This document shows positions 1-7,220 of a DNA stretch of 8,388 bases, piece after piece. Within the stretch, counting starts at the first letter, position 1; each line of letters starts with the position of its first letter. Made by a program: the position numbers and the translations under genes. Below the pieces are notes generated by a model, which saw only the letters and a program-made list of their open reading frames with translations, was not told the origin of the DNA and ran no database searches. Source of the stretch: Alphaproteobacteria bacterium (GTDB lineage Bacteria > Pseudomonadota > Alphaproteobacteria > CACIAM-22H2); assembly GCA_947500965.1 (NCBI GenBank), contig CANMWW010000067.1:1-8388 (forward strand), given 5' to 3'.

Positions 1-60
1 AAACGCTCCCCCGACCGCGAAGAGGGCCGACCAGGCCCCGGGGAGCACGGGAGGAGACAG

Positions 61-117
61 GTGCCGTCCTTGTCGCGAGACGCCCGAGCCGGGGCCAGGG
101 CCAGGAGGCGCGCGTGA
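61..117 (+). other. Possible 18-codon leader ORF (uORF) coupled to the acyl-CoA synthetase
   Basis: A GTG at 61 is preceded by a good Shine-Dalgarno sequence (GGGAGGAG at 49-56, 6 nt from GGAGG to the GTG). It opens a frame of 18 codons ending in TGA at 115-117. That stop overlaps the GTG start of the next gene as GTGA, the arrangement of translationally coupled genes. The encoded peptide would be Arg/Ala-rich with no recognisable family and no run of a single regulatory amino acid. The same frame is open back to position 1, so it might instead be the tail of an upstream gene cut by the window edge. GC-rich DNA gives such open frames by chance, so I treat it as a candidate only. Confidence 0.2.
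103..108 (+). promoter_or_regulatory. Ribosome binding site of the acyl-CoA synthetase
   Basis: AGGAGG at 103-108 lies 5 nt before GTG 114. It supports GTG as the real start: no in-frame ATG, GTG or TTG occurs further upstream in the window, and the protein begins where this family normally begins, a few residues before the TFPKLL segment. Confidence 0.75.
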
Positions 118-2063
118 GCGCCGCCGACACTTTCCCCAAGCTGCTCGACGCGGCGATGGCCCGGCGCGCCGGCCGGCCCGCCTTCCGCGAGAAGCGCCTC
201 GGCATCTGGCAGACCTGGACCTGGCGCGCCTGGCGCGACGACGTCCACGCCATCGCGGCGGGGCTGCACGGGCTTGGCCTGCGCCGCGGCCAGACGCTGG
301 CGATCGTCGGCGACAACCGCCCCCTGCTCTACGGCGCGATCTGCGCCGCGCAATGCCTCGGCGCCATCCCCGTGCCCGTCTACCAGGACGCGGTCGCCGA
401 CGAGATGGGCTTCGTGCTCGGCCATGGCGAGGCGCGGATCGCGGTCGCCGAGGACCAGGAGCAGGTCGACAAGCTGCTCTCGATCGGCGCGCGCGCGCCG
501 GCGCTCGAGCGCATCGTCTACGACGACCCGCGCGGGCTGCGCGACTACGACCACGCGCGGCTCGACTCGCTCGAGGCGCTGATGGAGGCCGGCCGCGCGG
601 CGCTCGCGCGCGACCCGGGCCTCGTCGCGCGCGAGGTCGCGCAGGGCGCGGGCGGCGACATCGCGGTGATGCTCTACACCTCGGGCACGACGGGCCAGCC
701 CAAGGGCGTGATGCTCACCTACGACAACGTGCTGACGACCTGCGTCAACGCCGTCGCCTTCGACCGGCTGGGGGAGGCGGACGAGATCCTCGCCTACCTG
801 CCCATGGCCTGGGTCGGCGACCATGTCTTCTCCTACGGAGAGGCGCTGATCTCGGGCTTCTGCGTCGCCTGCCCGGAATCCGGCGCGACGGTCATGAACG
901 ACCTGAAGGAGATCGGGCCGACCTTCTTCTTCGCCCCGCCGCGCATCTTCGAGAACCTGCTGACGCAGGTGACGATCCGCATGGAGGACGCCAGCGCGCC
1001 CAAGCGCGCGATGTACCGCTTCTTCATGGACCACGCGCGGCGCGTCGGCATCGACATCCTCGACGGCAGGCCGGTCGGCGCGGCCGACAGGCTGCTCTAC
1101 CGGCTCGGCGAGTGGCTGGTCTACGCGCCGCTCAAGAACGTGCTGGGCCTCGGCCGCATGCGCGTGGGCTACACCGCGGGCGAGGCGATCGGCCCCGACC
1201 TCTTCGCCTTCTACCGCTCGCTCGGCCTCAACCTGAAGCAGCTCTACGGCATGACCGAGGCGAGCGTGTTCATCTGCCTGCAGCCCGACGGCCAGATCAA
1301 GGTCGACACGGTCGGGCCGGCGGCGCCGGGCGTCGAGATCCGCCTCGCCGAGAGCGGCGAGGTGCTGGTCCGCAGCCCGGGCGTGTTCAAGCTCTACTAC
1401 AAGAACGAGGACGCCACGCGCGACGCCAAGACGGCCGATGGCTGGCTGCGCACCGGCGACGCCGGCATCTTCGACTCCGACGGGCACCTGCGCATCATCG
1501 ACCGCGCGAAGGACGTCGGCCGCCTCTCCGGCGGCGCGCTGTTCGCGCCGAAATACATCGAGAACAAGCTCAAGTTCTTCGCCTACGTGAAGGAGGCCGT
1601 CGCCTTCGGCGCCGACCGGCCCTTCGCCTCCGCCTTCGTGAACATCGACCTCGAGGCGGTCGGCAACTGGGCGGAGCGCCGCGGCATCGCCTACGCCTCG
1701 TACCAGGAGCTCGCGGCGCGGCCGGAGGTCCTGGACCTGGTCGCCGACTGCGTGGCGCGCGTGAACGCCGACCTCGCCGCGGACCCCGCGCTCGCCGGCT
1801 CCGCGATCCGGCGCTTCATCGTGCTGCACAAGGAGCTCGACGCCGACGACGGCGAGCTCACGCGCACGCGCAAGGTCCGCCGCGGCTTCATCGCCGAGCG
1901 CTACGCGCCGCTGGTCGAGGCGGTCTACGCGGGCGAGGCGCGCGGGCGCATCGCCACCGACGTCACCTTCGAGGACGGCCGCAAGGGCCGCATCGAGGCG
2001 GACCTCGAGGTCAGGGACATGCCGCAGGCCGGCGCGACGGCCCGGCGCGAGGCCGCGGAATGA
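114..2063 (+). CDS. AMP-forming acyl-CoA synthetase (long-chain fatty acid/aryl acid CoA ligase family)
   Basis: This 649-residue cytoplasmic enzyme activates a carboxylic acid with ATP to an acyl-adenylate and then transfers it to CoA. The adenylate-forming core motifs are visible: the P-loop YTSGTTGQPKG at residues 188-198, YGMTE at 378-382, GWLRTGD at 443-449, and the hinge IIDRAKD at 461-467 followed by LSGG. The C-terminal catalytic lysine is probably K587 in TRTRKVRR. Length fits the FadD15-like long-chain group (about 600-650 aa). The region after residue 605, with the VTFEDGRKG segment (617-625), is an extra tail that I recall from synthetases encoded beside Liv-type transporters. The gene ends in ATGA overlap with livG, so the two are translationally coupled. 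The substrate is not readable from sequence. The transporter next door suggests that it activates the imported acid, which could be aromatic, phenylalkanoic or fatty. Confidence 0.93.
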   Translation: MSAADTFPKLLDAAMARRAGRPAFREKRLGIWQTWTWRAWRDDVHAIAAGLHGLGLRRGQTLAIVGDNRPLLYGAICAAQCLGAIPVPVYQDAVADEMGFVLGHGEARIAVAEDQEQVDKLLSIGARAPALERIVYDDPRGLRDYDHARLDSLEALMEAGRAALARDPGLVAREVAQGAGGDIAVMLYTSGTTGQPKGVMLTYDNVLTTCVNAVAFDRLGEADEILAYLPMAWVGDHVFSYGEALISGFCVACPESGATVMNDLKEIGPTFFFAPPRIFENLLTQVTIRMEDASAPKRAMYRFFMDHARRVGIDILDGRPVGAADRLLYRLGEWLVYAPLKNVLGLGRMRVGYTAGEAIGPDLFAFYRSLGLNLKQLYGMTEASVFICLQPDGQIKVDTVGPAAPGVEIRLAESGEVLVRSPGVFKLYYKNEDATRDAKTADGWLRTGDAGIFDSDGHLRIIDRAKDVGRLSGGALFAPKYIENKLKFFAYVKEAVAFGADRPFASAFVNIDLEAVGNWAERRGIAYASYQELAARPEVLDLVADCVARVNADLAADPALAGSAIRRFIVLHKELDADDGELTRTRKVRRGFIAERYAPLVEAVYAGEARGRIATDVTFEDGRKGRIEADLEVRDMPQAGATARREAAE

Positions 2064-2851
2064 GCGCCGCCGCGCCGCGCCCCGGCGAGACGCTGCTGTC
2101 GGTCGACGGCATCTCGCTCGCCTTCGGCGGCGTCAAGGCGCTGACCGACGTGTCCTTCGACGTGCGCAAGGGCGAGATCCGCGCGATCATCGGGCCCAAC
2201 GGCGCGGGCAAGTCTTCGATGCTCAACTGCATCAACGGCTTCTACCAGCCGCAGCAGGGCCGCATCACCTATCGCGGCGTCGAGCGCCGGCAGATGCGCC
2301 CGCACGAGGCCGCCGAGCAGGGCATCGCGCGCACCTTCCAGAACATCGCGCTGTTCCGCGGCATGTCGACGCTCGACAACATCATGACCGGGCGGCTGCT
2401 CAGGATGAAGGTGCCGTTCTTCTGGCAGGTCTGGCGGCACGGGCCGGCGATGCGCGAGGAGATCGAGCACCGCAGGTTCGTCGAGGGGATCATCGAGTTC
2501 CTCGAGATCGAGCACATCCGCAAGACGCCGGTCGGGCGCCTGCCCTACGGGCTGCAGAAGCGCGTCGAGCTGGGCCGGGCGCTGGCGATGGAGCCCGAGC
2601 TGCTGCTGCTCGACGAGCCGATGGCGGGCATGAACCTCGAGGAGAAGGAGGACATGTGCCGCTTCATCCTCGACGTGGTGAGGCAGTACGGCACGACGAT
2701 CGCGCTGATCGAGCATGACATGGGCGTGGTCATGGACCTGTCCGACCGCGTCGTGGTGCTCGACTACGGGCGCAAGATCGCCGACGGCACGCCAGCCGAG
2801 GTGAAGGCCGACCGGCGGGTCATCGACGCCTATCTCGGCGTCGGGCACTGA
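2060..2851 (+). CDS. livG: Liv/HAAT-type ABC transporter ATP-binding protein, LivG-like
   Basis: This 263-residue cytoplasmic ATPase is one of two that power the importer. Walker A is GPNGAGKS at residues 45-52, the Q-loop is FQN with Q94, the signature is LPYGLQKR at 161-168, Walker B is LLLLDEP at 181-187, and the switch histidine is H219 in EHDM. The signature departs from LSGGQ (LPYGL), with Leu where many LivG proteins carry Gln; all catalytic residues are kept. The ARTFQN segment and the C-terminal DAYLG are LivG hallmarks. The start ATG at 2060 overlaps the stop of the acyl-CoA synthetase (ATGA), and the same frame is open far upstream only as a shadow. LivH follows after 11 nt. A LivF-like partner at 6405 supplies the second nucleotide-binding site. 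Confidence 0.95.
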   Translation: MSAAAPRPGETLLSVDGISLAFGGVKALTDVSFDVRKGEIRAIIGPNGAGKSSMLNCINGFYQPQQGRITYRGVERRQMRPHEAAEQGIARTFQNIALFRGMSTLDNIMTGRLLRMKVPFFWQVWRHGPAMREEIEHRRFVEGIIEFLEIEHIRKTPVGRLPYGLQKRVELGRALAMEPELLLLDEPMAGMNLEEKEDMCRFILDVVRQYGTTIALIEHDMGVVMDLSDRVVVLDYGRKIADGTPAEVKADRRVIDAYLGVGH

Positions 2852-2862
2852 GGGGCGCGCGG

Positions 2863-3813
2863 ATGCTCTACAACGTCTTCGTCGATCCCTTCGTGCAGAT
2901 GGCCGACATGCCCGACCTGCTCGTGCAGGTGCTGTGGGAGGGCACGGTCGCGGGCGTCCTCTACGCGCTGATCGCGCTGGGCTTCGTGCTGATCTTCAAG
3001 GCGTCGGGCGTGTTCAACTTCGCGCAGGGCATCATGGTCGTCTTCGCGGCCCTCACGCTGGTCGGGCTGCACGAGAACGGCGTGCCCGCCCTGCTCGCCC
3101 TCGTGCTCACCGTGGGCGTGATGTACGCGCTGGCCTGGAGCATCGAGCGCGTCGTGCTGCGCCCGCTGGTCAACCAGCCGGACATCATCCTGTTCATGGC
3201 GACGTTCGGGATCACCTACCTGATCATCGGGCTGGGCGAGTTCATCTTCGGCGGCCGGCCCAAGGCGATGATCACCAGCGAGCTCTTCCTGCCGCGCGGC
3301 GCCATCGACGTGCAGATGCTGGGCGGGCGCGTCACCTTCCAGAAGCTCGACATCGCCGCCGCGGTGATCGCCGGGCTGATGGTCGCGGCGCTCGCGGTGT
3401 TCTTCCAGCGCACGCGCATCGGCCGGGCGCTGCGCGCGGTCGCCGACAGCCACAAGGCGGCGCTCTCGGTCGGCATCTCGCTCAACCAGATCTGGGTCGT
3501 CGTGTGGTTCACCGCCGGCCTGGTCGCGCTGGTGACCGGCATCATGTGGGGCGCGCGCTCCGACGTGTCCTTCGGGCTGCAGATCATCGCGCTCAAGGCG
3601 CTGCCCGTGCTGATCCTCGGCGGCTTCACCTCGGTGCCCGGCGCCATCGTCGGCGGCCTCATCATCGGCGTCGGCGAGAAGGTCGGCGAGTTCTACTGGG
3701 GGCCGCTGGTCGGCAGCGGCATCGAGAGCTGGCTCGCCTACCTGATCGCGCTGGCCTTCCTGCTGTTCAGGCCGCAAGGCCTGTTCGGCGACAAGATCAT
3801 CGAGCGGATCTGA
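2863..3813 (+). CDS. livH: Liv/HAAT-type ABC transporter permease, LivH-like
   Basis: This 316-residue inner-membrane protein forms half of the translocation pore. About eight hydrophobic segments are visible, near residues 30-46, 56-70, 76-96, 108-127, 164-182, 210-230, 243-269 and 287-303. Family markers include GFVLIFKASGVFNFAQG near residue 40, the cytoplasmic ATPase-contact loop around 184-206 (TRIGRALRAVADSHKAA), the LKALPVLILGG stretch and the closing LFRPQGLFG. The KASGVFNFAQG form, in place of the GMINFAHG of classical LivH, resembles the branch that I associate with organic-acid uptake clusters. ATG 2863 is preceded by GAGGGG at 2850-2855 overlapping the livG stop. LivM follows after 15 nt, so livG-livH-livM are clearly one transcript. 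Confidence 0.95.
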   Translation: MLYNVFVDPFVQMADMPDLLVQVLWEGTVAGVLYALIALGFVLIFKASGVFNFAQGIMVVFAALTLVGLHENGVPALLALVLTVGVMYALAWSIERVVLRPLVNQPDIILFMATFGITYLIIGLGEFIFGGRPKAMITSELFLPRGAIDVQMLGGRVTFQKLDIAAAVIAGLMVAALAVFFQRTRIGRALRAVADSHKAALSVGISLNQIWVVVWFTAGLVALVTGIMWGARSDVSFGLQIIALKALPVLILGGFTSVPGAIVGGLIIGVGEKVGEFYWGPLVGSGIESWLAYLIALAFLLFRPQGLFGDKIIERI

Positions 3814-3828
3814 GGGAGGGCGCGCGCC

Positions 3829-4905
3829 GTGTTCTACCGCGAGGCCGGGCAGTTCAAGACCAGCTACGAGGCCGACATGGCCGTCTTCCCGATCCGGCAG
3901 GACCGGATCGGGCTCGCGATCATCCTCGTGGCGGCGGTCGCGCTGCCGCCCTTCCTCGATTCCTTCGTCGTCGGCACCGTGCTGGTCCCATTCCTCGTCT
4001 TCTCGCTCGCGGCGACCGGGCTCAACCTGCTGACCGGCTACACGGGCCTGCTGTCGCTCGGCACCGGGGCGTTCATGGGGGTGGGCGCCTATGCCTGCTA
4101 CAAGCTGACGACGATCTTCCCCGGCGTGAACATCCTCGTCTGGATCCTCGCCTCGGGGTTCTTCTCCGCCGCGATCGGCGTCGTCTTCGGCCTGCCGAGC
4201 CTGCGCATCAAGGGCTTCTACCTGGCGGTCGCGACGCTGGCGGCACAGTTCTTCCTCGAGTGGTGCTTCGTGCGCATCCCCTGGCTGTTCAACTACAACC
4301 TCTCCGGGGCGATCGAGGCGCCGTCGCGCAGCGTCTTCGGCATCCCGATCGTCGGCGCGAGCGCGACGCCGCTGGCGCGCTACTACGCGATCCTCGCGAT
4401 CGTCGTCGCGCTCACCTGGATCGCGTCGAACATCGTCCACGGGCGGGTCGGCCGCGCGTGGATGGCGGTGCGCGACATGGACATCGCCGCCGAGCTCATG
4501 GGCATCAGGCTGCTGCGCGCCAAGCTGCTCGCCTTCGCCGTGTCGTCCTTCTACTGCGGCGTCGCGGGCGCCGCGATGATGTTCCTGTGGTACGGCGGCG
4601 GCGAGGCCAAGGACGCGTTCTCGATCAACCTGTCCTTCACGATCCTCTTCATGATCATCATCGGCGGGCTCGGCAGCCTGCTCGGCGCCTTCCTCGGCGC
4701 GGCGCTGCTGCACCTCGTCCCGATCTTCCTGAAATTCGGGCTGCCCGAGCTGGGCGTCCCGATCGGCGGCGCGACCGCCGAGCACCTGACCCACATCCTG
4801 GTCGGCGCGCTCATCGTCTTCTTCCTCATCGTCGAGCCGCACGGCCTTGCGCGGCTCTGGGCGACGACGAAGCAGAAGCTGCGCGCCTGGCCCTTCCCGT
4901 ACTGA
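3829..4905 (+). CDS. livM: Liv/HAAT-type ABC transporter permease, LivM-like
   Basis: This 358-residue inner-membrane protein is the second pore subunit. After a polar N-terminus of about 27 residues it has many hydrophobic segments. Family markers include GLNLLTGYTGLLSLG near residue 64, LRIKGFYLAVATLAAQ near 125, the ATPase-contact loop GRAWMAVRDMDIAAELMG (208-225), IIIGGLGSLLGAFLGA near 276 and the ending EPHGLARLW (336-344). I chose GTG 3829 because GAGGGAGG (3812-3819) sits 9 nt upstream and because the resulting start, MFYREAGQFKTSYEAD, is one I recall as conserved in this branch. The alternative is ATG 3877 (Met17). The last codons and the stop are part of a hairpin at 4893-4912. A structured 104-nt gap separates it from the binding-protein gene. 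Confidence 0.94.
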   Translation: MFYREAGQFKTSYEADMAVFPIRQDRIGLAIILVAAVALPPFLDSFVVGTVLVPFLVFSLAATGLNLLTGYTGLLSLGTGAFMGVGAYACYKLTTIFPGVNILVWILASGFFSAAIGVVFGLPSLRIKGFYLAVATLAAQFFLEWCFVRIPWLFNYNLSGAIEAPSRSVFGIPIVGASATPLARYYAILAIVVALTWIASNIVHGRVGRAWMAVRDMDIAAELMGIRLLRAKLLAFAVSSFYCGVAGAAMMFLWYGGGEAKDAFSINLSFTILFMIIIGGLGSLLGAFLGAALLHLVPIFLKFGLPELGVPIGGATAEHLTHILVGALIVFFLIVEPHGLARLWATTKQKLRAWPFPY

Positions 4906-4912
4906 CGGGAAG
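4893..4912 (+). other. Hairpin spanning the livM stop codon
   Basis: CTTCCCGT (4893-4900) and ACGGGAAG (4905-4912) form a perfect 8-bp stem around the 4-nt loop ACTG, and the livM TGA lies in the loop and stem. Two further C-G pairs can form outside it if C4913 is bulged. No T tract follows, so it is not a standard intrinsic terminator. A role in mRNA processing or 3'-end protection of the upstream message is possible but is inference. Confidence 0.45.
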
Positions 4913-4917
4913 CGGGG

Positions 4918-4981
4918 GCCGGCCGGGATGGCGGCGTCAGCATCGCGTCGATGGAACAAGCCTCGGCCAGCCCGGCCCGGC
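4918..4981 (+). other. Extended imperfect stem-loop in the livM to binding-protein spacer
   Basis: GGCCGGG (4921-4927) pairs perfectly with CCCGGCC (4971-4977). The stem extends outward by three pairs (GCC 4918-4920 with GGC 4979-4981, C4978 bulged). It extends inward by four pairs after one mismatch (TGGC 4929-4932 with GCCA 4966-4969), leaving a 33-nt loop. There is no T tract, and no convincing promoter elements were seen in the spacer. It would form part of the 5' leader of the binding-protein message. GC-rich spacers give such stems fairly easily, so confidence is modest. Confidence 0.3.
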
Positions 4982-4996
4982 GCTCCGCGACGAAGA

Positions 4997-5004
4997 GGGA
5001 GGTG
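4997..5004 (+). promoter_or_regulatory. Strong ribosome binding site of the binding-protein gene
   Basis: GGGAGGTG at 4997-5004 contains GGAGG ending 7 nt before ATG 5010. It is a near-ideal Shine-Dalgarno sequence and among the best in the window, in keeping with a protein needed in excess over its membrane complex. Confidence 0.7.
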
Positions 5005-5009
5005 ACACC

Positions 5010-6335
5010 ATGTCGATGAGGAAATTCGCGCTCGGGGCCGCGGCGGCGGCCGCGCTCGGCACCCTGGTGCCGGCACCGGCCGTCGCCCAGGACACGATCT
5101 ACGTCCCGCTGCTGTCCTACCGCACCGGGCCCTTCGGCGGCTCGGGCGTGCCGATCGCGGACGGCATGCACGACTACCTGCGCATGCTCAACGAGCGCGA
5201 CGGCGGCATCGGCGGCGCGCGCCTCGTGATCGAGGAATGCGAGACCGGCTACGACACCAAGAAGGGCGTCGAGTGCTACGAGGCGATCAAGGGCAAGAAC
5301 CCGGTCGTCGTGAACCCCTACTCGACCGGCATCACGCTGCAGCTGATCCCGAAGGCGCATGTCGACAAGATCCCGATCCTGTCGATGGCCTACGGCCTCT
5401 CGGCGGCGGCGGTCGGCGACACCTTCCCCTGGATCTTCAACCCGCCCGCCACCTACTGGGACGGCGCCTCGGTCTTCATCCGCCACGTCGCCGAGCGCGA
5501 GGGCGGCTTCGACAAGCTCAAGGGCAAGAAGATCGGCCTGCTGCACCTCGACGCGCCCTTCGGCAAGGAGCCGATCCCGCTGCTCGAGACCTTCGCGAGG
5601 GAATACGGCTTCGAGCTGAAGCTCTACCCGGTGCCCGCCGACAAGATGCAGGACCAGGCCTCGCAGTGGCTGGCGATCCGCCGCGACCGCACCGACTGGA
5701 TCTACAACCAGGGCTGGGGCGCGATGAACCCGACCGCGGTCAAGGAGGCGGCGAAGAACAACTACCCGATGGACAAGCTGGTCGGCGTCTGGTGGGCCGG
5801 CGGCGACGACGACGCGCGCGGCGGCGAGGCCGGCGGCAAGGGCTACAAGTCGCTCAACTTCCACGGCGTCGGCGCGGACTTCCCCGTGATCCGCGACATC
5901 CAGAGGCACGTCGTCGACAAGGGCCTGTCCAGGTTCCCGAAGGACAAGATCGGCGAGAACCTCTACAACCGCGGCGTCTACAACTCGATGCTGATCGCCG
6001 AGGCGATCCGCACCGCGCAGCAGCTCACCGGCAAGAAGGCGGTGACCGGCGAGGACGTGCGGCGCGGCTTCGAGAACCTCGACATCACCGAGGCGCGGCT
6101 GAAGGAGATGGGCATGGAGGGCTTCGCGGCCCCGGTGCGCATCACCTGCGGCGACCACAACGGCCACCACAAGGTCTACGTGGCCCAGTGGGACGGCCAG
6201 AAGTGGACGCGCGGCTCCGACTGGATGTCCCCGATGTCGGACAAGGTCCGCCCGCTGCTCGAGGCGGCGGCGAAGGACTTCGCCGAGAAGAACAACTGGC
6301 CGAAGCGCAGCGAGGCCTGCGACAAGCGGTCCTGA
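5010..6335 (+). CDS. ABC transporter periplasmic substrate-binding protein (Leu/Ile/Val-binding protein family, type I fold)
   Basis: This 441-residue exported receptor delivers the ligand to the LivH/LivM pore. A Sec signal peptide is clear: positive RK at residues 4-5, an Ala-rich core at 6-20 and the site AVA|QD after residue 26. The mature protein starts with YVPLLSYRTGPFGGSG (31-46), the first strand and ligand loop of this family, followed by GMHDYLRMLNERDGGIGG (52-69). At about 441 aa it is longer than classical LivK/LivJ (about 370 aa), as in the branch linked to aromatic or organic acids. Four cysteines (77, 89, 380, 437) could form two disulfides. ATG 5010 is chosen because it has the strong ribosome site and the signal peptide begins there; the frame is open upstream only as a shadow of livH/livM. 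The ligand cannot be told from sequence; the adjacent CoA ligase argues for a carboxylic acid. Confidence 0.94.
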   Translation: MSMRKFALGAAAAAALGTLVPAPAVAQDTIYVPLLSYRTGPFGGSGVPIADGMHDYLRMLNERDGGIGGARLVIEECETGYDTKKGVECYEAIKGKNPVVVNPYSTGITLQLIPKAHVDKIPILSMAYGLSAAAVGDTFPWIFNPPATYWDGASVFIRHVAEREGGFDKLKGKKIGLLHLDAPFGKEPIPLLETFAREYGFELKLYPVPADKMQDQASQWLAIRRDRTDWIYNQGWGAMNPTAVKEAAKNNYPMDKLVGVWWAGGDDDARGGEAGGKGYKSLNFHGVGADFPVIRDIQRHVVDKGLSRFPKDKIGENLYNRGVYNSMLIAEAIRTAQQLTGKKAVTGEDVRRGFENLDITEARLKEMGMEGFAAPVRITCGDHNGHHKVYVAQWDGQKWTRGSDWMSPMSDKVRPLLEAAAKDFAEKNNWPKRSEACDKRS

Positions 6336-6342
6336 GGCGGCG

Positions 6343-6374
6343 CGGGGGCGGCCGGCGCGTGCCGGCCGCCCCCG
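6343..6374 (+). terminator. Terminator-like GC hairpin between binding-protein gene and livF
   Basis: A perfect 14-bp stem, CGGGGGCGGCCGGC (6343-6356) with its exact reverse complement at 6361-6374 and loop GCGT, begins 8 nt after the binding-protein stop. Only TTT follows, then CCCC, so it resembles an intrinsic terminator with a weak T tract. livF starts 31 nt beyond it on the same strand. The likely role is partial termination or 3'-end stabilisation of the upstream mRNA, with read-through into livF. Confidence 0.65.
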
Positions 6375-6404
6375 TTTCCCCGGCGCCACGACGAGGCAGC
6401 GCGC

Positions 6405-7220
6405 ATGAGCGACACGGCGACGCCGATCCTGTCGGTGAACAACATCGAGGTCATCTACGACCACGTCATCCTGGTGCTGAAGGGCGTCTCGCTCGCGGTG
6501 CCGGAGGGCGGCATCGTCGCGCTGCTCGGCGCCAACGGCGCGGGCAAGACGACGACGCTCAAGGCGGTCTCCAACCTGCTGCGCGCGGAGCGCGGCGACG
6601 TCACCAAGGGCTCGATCGAGTTCCGCGGCGAGCGCATCGACCGGCTCTCGCCCAACGAGCTCGTGCGCAAGGGCGTCATCCAGGTCATGGAGGGCCGCCA
6701 CGTCTTCGGCCACCTGTCGATCGAGGAGAACCTGCTGACCGGCGCCTACACGCGCCGCGACGGCCGGGCCGCCATCGCCCGCGACATGGAGATGGTCTAC
6801 GCGTATTTCCCGCGCCTGCGCGAGCGGCGCGCCAGCCAGGCGGGCTACACCTCGGGCGGCGAGCAGCAGATGTGCGCCATCGGCCGCGCGCTGATGAGCC
6901 GCCCCTCCACGATCCTGCTCGACGAGCCGTCGATGGGCCTCGCCCCGCAGCTGGTCGAGGAGATCTTCGAGATCGTCCGCAAGCTCAACGTCGAGCGGAA
7001 GGTCAGCTTCCTGCTCGCCGAGCAGAACACCAACATCGCGCTGCGCTACGCGCACTACGGCTACATCCTCGAGAACGGGCGCGTCGTGCTCGACGGCGCC
7101 GCCGAGGCGCTGCGCGGCAACGAGGACGTCAAGGAGTTCTACCTCGGCCTCGGCGCCGCCGGCCGCAAGAGCTTCCGCGAGGTCAAGCACTACAAGCGGC
7201 GCAAGCGCTGGCTTGCATGA
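6405..7220 (+). CDS. livF: Liv/HAAT-type ABC transporter ATP-binding protein, LivF-like
   Basis: This 271-residue cytoplasmic ATPase is the partner of the LivG-like subunit. Walker A is GANGAGKT at residues 42-49, the Q-loop is IQVMEGRHVF with Q93, the signature is TSGGEQQM at 149-156, and Walker B is TILLDEP at 169-175. The switch region reads AEQNT (205-209), so the usual histidine is replaced, as is normal in LivF proteins (E. coli LivF has VEQN). The basic C-terminal tail HYKRRKRWL (262-270) extends beyond the classical LivF end (about 237 aa) and is, from memory, shared by relatives in organic-acid uptake clusters. GAGG at 6393-6396 precedes ATG 6405 by 8 nt. The gene lies behind a terminator-like hairpin and overlaps the following regulator gene by ATGA. 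Confidence 0.95.
   Translation: MSDTATPILSVNNIEVIYDHVILVLKGVSLAVPEGGIVALLGANGAGKTTTLKAVSNLLRAERGDVTKGSIEFRGERIDRLSPNELVRKGVIQVMEGRHVFGHLSIEENLLTGAYTRRDGRAAIARDMEMVYAYFPRLRERRASQAGYTSGGEQQMCAIGRALMSRPSTILLDEPSMGLAPQLVEEIFEIVRKLNVERKVSFLLAEQNTNIALRYAHYGYILENGRVVLDGAAEALRGNEDVKEFYLGLGAAGRKSFREVKHYKRRKRWLA

Noticed and set aside
36..43. CCCCGGGG palindrome in the leader
   Set aside because: Short self-complementary GC runs are expected by chance here; no flanking symmetry.
1..113. Promoter for the acyl-CoA synthetase/liv operon
   Set aside because: I found no -35/-10 pair or operator that I would defend; the promoter may lie left of the window.
353..2059. Apparent upstream extension of livG through the acyl-CoA synthetase
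   Set aside because: Arg/Ala/Gly-rich shadow translation; recognisable LivG sequence begins at ATG 2060, which has the ATGA overlap typical of coupled starts.
4928..5005. 25-codon ORF in the spacer before the binding-protein gene
   Set aside because: No convincing ribosome site, Arg/Pro/Ala-rich product, and the region is better explained as a structured leader.
2830..5076. Very long open frame on the reverse strand opposite livH and livM
   Set aside because: The product is rich in Arg, Asp, Glu and His without domains, the typical antisense image of hydrophobic GC-rich coding sequence; the plus-strand permeases are unmistakable.
4551..7190. Long reverse-strand open frame opposite the binding-protein gene and livF
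   Set aside because: Low-complexity Ala/Val/Arg/Asp composition and full overlap with three recognised plus-strand genes; open only because stop codons are rare at this GC content.
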